Shown here piece by piece: positions 61,336 through 64,000 of a stretch of 64,000 nucleotides of DNA (the first letter of the stretch is position 1; each line of letters begins with the position of its first letter). The position numbers and the translations under genes are program-made. The notes under the pieces are model-generated. The model saw nothing but the letters and a program-made list of their open reading frames with translations, did not search any database and had not been told where the DNA came from. Source of the stretch: Streptomyces griseochromogenes (lineage in GTDB: Bacteria > Actinomycetota > Actinomycetes > Streptomycetales > Streptomycetaceae); the NCBI RefSeq assembly GCF_001542625.1, contig NZ_CP016279.1, positions 434,001 to 498,000 on the forward strand. Reading direction: 5' to 3'.

Positions 61336-63291
61336 CTAGTCCTCGCTCGGCGCCGCCGGGAGCTTGGACTGGATGAGGTCCATGACCGTGGAGTCCGTCA
61401 GCGTGGTGACGTCACCGAGCTGACGGTTCTCCGCCACGTCCCGCAGGAGGCGGCGCATGATCTTGCCCGAACGGGTCTTCGGCAGCTCCGCCACCGGCAG
61501 GATCCGCTTCGGCTTGGCGATGGGGCCGAGCGTGGCGCTCACGTGGTCGCGCAGCTCGCCGACGAGCTTGTCGTCCTCCGACGCCGTGCCGCGCAGGATC
61601 ACGAAGGCGACGATGGCCTGGCCGGTGGTCTCGTCCGCGGCACCGACGACGGCAGCCTCGGCGACCGCCGGGTGCGAGACGAGCGCCGACTCCACCTCGG
61701 TGGTGGAGATGTTGTGCCCGGACACCAGCATCACGTCGTCCACCCGGCCCAGCAGCCAGATGTCCCCGTCCTCGTCCTTCTTCGCCCCGTCGCCGGCGAA
61801 GTACTTGCCCTCGAACCGCGACCAGTAGGTGTCGAGGAACCGCTGGTCGTCGCCCCAGATGGTGCGCAGCATCGACGGCCACGGCTCGGTGAGGACCAGG
61901 TAACCGCCACCGCCGTTGGGCACCTCGTTCGCCTCGTCGTCGACGACGGTCGCGGAGATGCCGGGCAGCGGGCGCTGCGCCGAACCGGGCTTGGCCTCGG
62001 TCACCCCGGGCAGCGGCGAGATCATCATCGCGCCGGTCTCGGTCTGCCACCAGGTGTCCACGACCGGCGTCCGGTCGGCGCCGATGTGCTTGCGGTACCA
62101 GACCCACGCCTCGGGGTTGATCGGCTCGCCCACGGAGCCGAGGATCCGCAGGGAGGACAGGTCGAACTGCGCGGGGATGTCGTCGCCCCACTTCATGAAC
62201 GTACGGATCGCGGTCGGCGCTGTGTAGAGGATCGTGACCCGGTACTTCTCCACGATCTCCCAGAACCGGCCCTGGTGCGGGGTGTCCGGGGTGCCCTCGT
62301 ACATGACCTGCGTCGCGCCGTTGGCCAGCGGCCCGTACACGATGTACGAGTGTCCGGTGACCCAGCCGACGTCCGCCGTGCACCAGTAGACGTCCGTCTC
62401 CGGCTTGAGGTCGAACACCGCCCAGTGCGTGTACGACGCCTGCGTGAGGTAGCCGCCGGAGGTGTGCAGGATGCCCTTCGGCTTCCCCGTCGTGCCGGAG
62501 GTGTAGAGGATGAACAGCGGGTGCTCCGCCTCGAACGCCTCCGGGGTGTGCTCGGCGGACTGCCCCTCCACCAGCTCGTGCCACCACACGTCGCGCTCGT
62601 CGTTCCAGGCCACGTCCTGCCCGGTGCGGCGCACCACCAGCACGTGCTCGACGTTGTCCACACGCGCGATCGCGTCGTCCACGGCCGGCTTCAGCGCGGA
62701 CGGCTTGCCGCGCCGGAAGCCGCCGTCGGCGGTGATGACGACCTTGGCGTCCGCGTCCTGGATACGGGTGGCGAGCGCGTCCGCCGAGAAGCCGCCGAAG
62801 ACCACCGAGTGGGCGGCGCCGATCCGGGCCGAGGCCAGCATCGCGATCGCCGTCTCCGGGATCATCGGCATGTAGATGGCGACCCGGTCGCCCTTACGGA
62901 CACCCAGCTCCAGCAGGGCGTTGGCGGCCTTGGAGACCTCGTCCTTCAGCTCCGCGTAGGTGATCGCGCGGCTGTCGCCGGGCTCGCCCTCGAAGTGGAT
63001 GGCGACCCGGTCCCCGTTGCCCGCCTCGACGTGCCGGTCCACGCAGTTGTACGCGACGTTCAGCTCGCCGTCCTTGAACCACTTCGCGAACGGCGGGTTC
63101 GACCAGTCCAGCGTCTCGGACGGTTCCTTGGCCCAGGTCAGCCGACGGGCTTGCTCGGCCCAGAAGCCGAGCCTGTCAGCCTTGGCCTGCTCGTACGCCT
63201 CGGCCGTGACGTTGGCGTTCGCCGCCAGGTCGGCCGGCGGCGCGAAGCGTCGCTCCTCCTTCAAGAGGTTGGCCAGGCTTTCGTTGCTCAC
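61336..63291 (-). CDS. acsA: acetyl-CoA synthetase
   Basis: 651 residues from GTG 63291 (AGGGAG upstream), giving (M)[18 protein letters not shown]-forming family: [42 protein letters not shown] and the C-terminal [14 protein letters not shown] with the Lys that is acetylated for control. Converts acetate, ATP and CoA to acetyl-CoA. A DasR/HutC-type box lies upstream. Confidence 0.97.
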   Translation of the reverse strand: MSNESLANLLKEERRFAPPADLAANANVTAEAYEQAKADRLGFWAEQARRLTWAKEPSETLDWSNPPFAKWFKDGELNVAYNCVDRHVEAGNGDRVAIHFEGEPGDSRAITYAELKDEVSKAANALLELGVRKGDRVAIYMPMIPETAIAMLASARIGAAHSVVFGGFSADALATRIQDADAKVVITADGGFRRGKPSALKPAVDDAIARVDNVEHVLVVRRTGQDVAWNDERDVWWHELVEGQSAEHTPEAFEAEHPLFILYTSGTTGKPKGILHTSGGYLTQASYTHWAVFDLKPETDVYWCTADVGWVTGHSYIVYGPLANGATQVMYEGTPDTPHQGRFWEIVEKYRVTILYTAPTAIRTFMKWGDDIPAQFDLSSLRILGSVGEPINPEAWVWYRKHIGADRTPVVDTWWQTETGAMMISPLPGVTEAKPGSAQRPLPGISATVVDDEANEVPNGGGGYLVLTEPWPSMLRTIWGDDQRFLDTYWSRFEGKYFAGDGAKKDEDGDIWLLGRVDDVMLVSGHNISTTEVESALVSHPAVAEAAVVGAADETTGQAIVAFVILRGTASEDDKLVGELRDHVSATLGPIAKPKRILPVAELPKTRSGKIMRRLLRDVAENRQLGDVTTLTDSTVMDLIQSKLPAAPSED

Positions 63292-63379
63292 GACATCTCC
63301 CTTTCCCGGGGTGTCCGTTGTGTCCTGGGCCACAGCTCATCAGACGCGAGGGGCCGATGACAAGAGCCTGCGGCCGAAT

Positions 63380-63391
63380 TGGTTTAGACCT
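63380..63391. promoter_or_regulatory. DasR-type (dre-like) site upstream of acsA
   Basis: TGGTTTAGACCT: 10 of 12 positions match the dre core TGGTCTAGACCA and it fits the GntR/HutC pattern GT-N-TA-N-AC. About 90 bp upstream of acsA. DasR control of acsA has been reported in Saccharopolyspora (recalled). Confidence 0.45.
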
Positions 63392-63407
63392 GTCTGTGCG
63401 TGGCCGC

Positions 63408-64000
63408 TCACACCGGACCGCGCGGCTCCTCCGCCGCGCTCCCGTCCTCTTTCACGTCCTCGAACACCCTCCCGGTTCGGTCGAGCAGATACGCCTGTGC
63501 CTCGCCCACGTGGAAGTACATCCCGTGCAGCTCCAGCGCACCGGCCGCCAGTGCCCGCGCGACCGGGGCGTGCGCGCGCAGGTGCTCCAGCTGCTGGACC
63601 ACGTTGGTCAGGCACAGTTGCTCCACCGCGTCGGCCGGTGCCCGCCCGGCCAGCCGGGGCCGAGGGCGCCGGTCGCCGCCCATCCGCTCGAGGCTCGGCA
63701 GGCCGTGTCCGAGCCACCGCTTCAGCGGCGTCGCCGCACCCTCGTGCTCGGTGCCGAGCAGCGCCTGCATCGCCCCGCACCCGGAGTGCCCGCACACGGT
63801 GACGGACCGCACCCCGAGCACCTCCACCGCGTACTCGATGGCTGCCGCCACCGAGTCGTCGCCGTGCTCCTCGCCCGGCGGCGGCACCAGGTTGCCGACG
63901 TTGCGGACGACGAACAGATCACCGGGACCACTGGAGGTGATCATCGAGGTGACCAGCCGGGAGTCGGCACAGGTCAGGAAGAGCTGCGAGGGCCGCTGCC
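63408..64000 (-). CDS. beta-carbonic anhydrase domain (partial, maybe SulP fusion)
   Basis: The frame runs off the right edge; 196 residues to the stop are visible. Zinc ligands CADSR and HSGCGAMQ, with VRNVGNLVPPPGEEHGDDSVAAAIEYA between. RPSQLFLTCADSRLVTSMIT at the edge is what I know from the carbonic-anhydrase half of Streptomyces SulP bicarbonate-transporter fusions; the transporter part would lie outside. Interconverts CO2 and bicarbonate. Confidence 0.9.
   Translation of the reverse strand, partial: QRPSQLFLTCADSRLVTSMITSSGPGDLFVVRNVGNLVPPPGEEHGDDSVAAAIEYAVEVLGVRSVTVCGHSGCGAMQALLGTEHEGAATPLKRWLGHGLPSLERMGGDRRPRPRLAGRAPADAVEQLCLTNVVQQLEHLRAHAPVARALAAGALELHGMYFHVGEAQAYLLDRTGRVFEDVKEDGSAAEEPRGPV

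Noticed and set aside
1..64000. CRISPR arrays, insertion sequences, rRNA operons, secondary-metabolite clusters
   Set aside because: No regularly spaced repeats, transposase genes, rRNA sequence or NRPS/PKS-type genes were found.

Overview
The window is chromosomal DNA of a Streptomyces or a very close actinomycete. GC is very high, codon third positions are almost all G or C, starts are often GTG, and neighbouring genes overlap by ATGA or GTGA. Marker genes include wblA, a Streptomyces-type 224-residue Crp, and an antiporter-acsA block. From memory, the order metallophosphoesterase / YqeY / PBP / wblA / two ArsA-like ATPases / RidA / NUDIX / beta-lactamase fold / crp / nth / CoA-NUDIX / MarP-like protease / hydrolase / holin-like / nhaA / acsA matches the S. 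coelicolor SCO3582-SCO3563 region and, in part, M. tuberculosis Rv3667-Rv3676. I could not check this by search.

Layout. 1-4.0 kb: the end of a secreted protein, SURF1, a small secreted Cys protein and an S9 peptidase. 4.1-9.6 kb: a two-Rossmann (RCK-like) membrane protein, a permease with its TIGR03943-type partner, and a Ser/Thr kinase. 9.6-32.6 kb is a potassium and cation island: two paralogous two-helix membrane proteins, an SDR with an altered active site, an orphan kdpB, an unknown four-helix membrane protein, a CPA1 antiporter, a second kdpD with a DUF4118 companion, a KimA-type K+ importer, and a complete kdpF-A-B-C-E-D cluster preceded by an extra 27-residue membrane peptide. 32.7-41.3 kb: membrane proteins, a GlsB/YmgE-type protein, an ArsR regulator with an MgtA-type P-type ATPase, a lysozyme-like protein, an LCP ligase and a small protein. 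A tRNA-Pro(CGG) at 41.5 kb separates this from the conserved core block, which runs to a partial beta-carbonic anhydrase at the right edge.

How the genes work together. Upstream of seven transcription units in the K+ island I see the same array of GTCAAG-like half-sites. They are spaced 11, 21 and 11 bp (start to start), in four arrays perfectly and in three with one half-site weak or missing. They lie at a fixed distance from the presumed -10 of two paralogous genes, and at a fixed distance from a shared promoter core at kdpD2 and the kdp operon. The spacing fits an OmpR-family regulator, and KdpE is the only one encoded here. I therefore infer a local KdpE regulon covering the kdp operon, kimA, the second sensor kinase and several uncharacterised membrane proteins. 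One response regulator seems to serve two KdpD sensors.

Other points to check: an identical 25-nt leader 38-40 nt upstream of two unrelated Na+/H+ antiporter genes (candidate ion-responsive RNA); four promoter-located TTGCGCAA sites between 33.9 and 41.3 kb; a one-base frameshift in a C7 run that cuts the repeat tail off the penicillin-binding protein; a 34-bp perfect palindrome before the orphan kdpB; and a duplicated 65-bp 3' end of the alpha/beta-hydrolase gene. No insertion sequence, prophage, CRISPR array or rRNA was seen.
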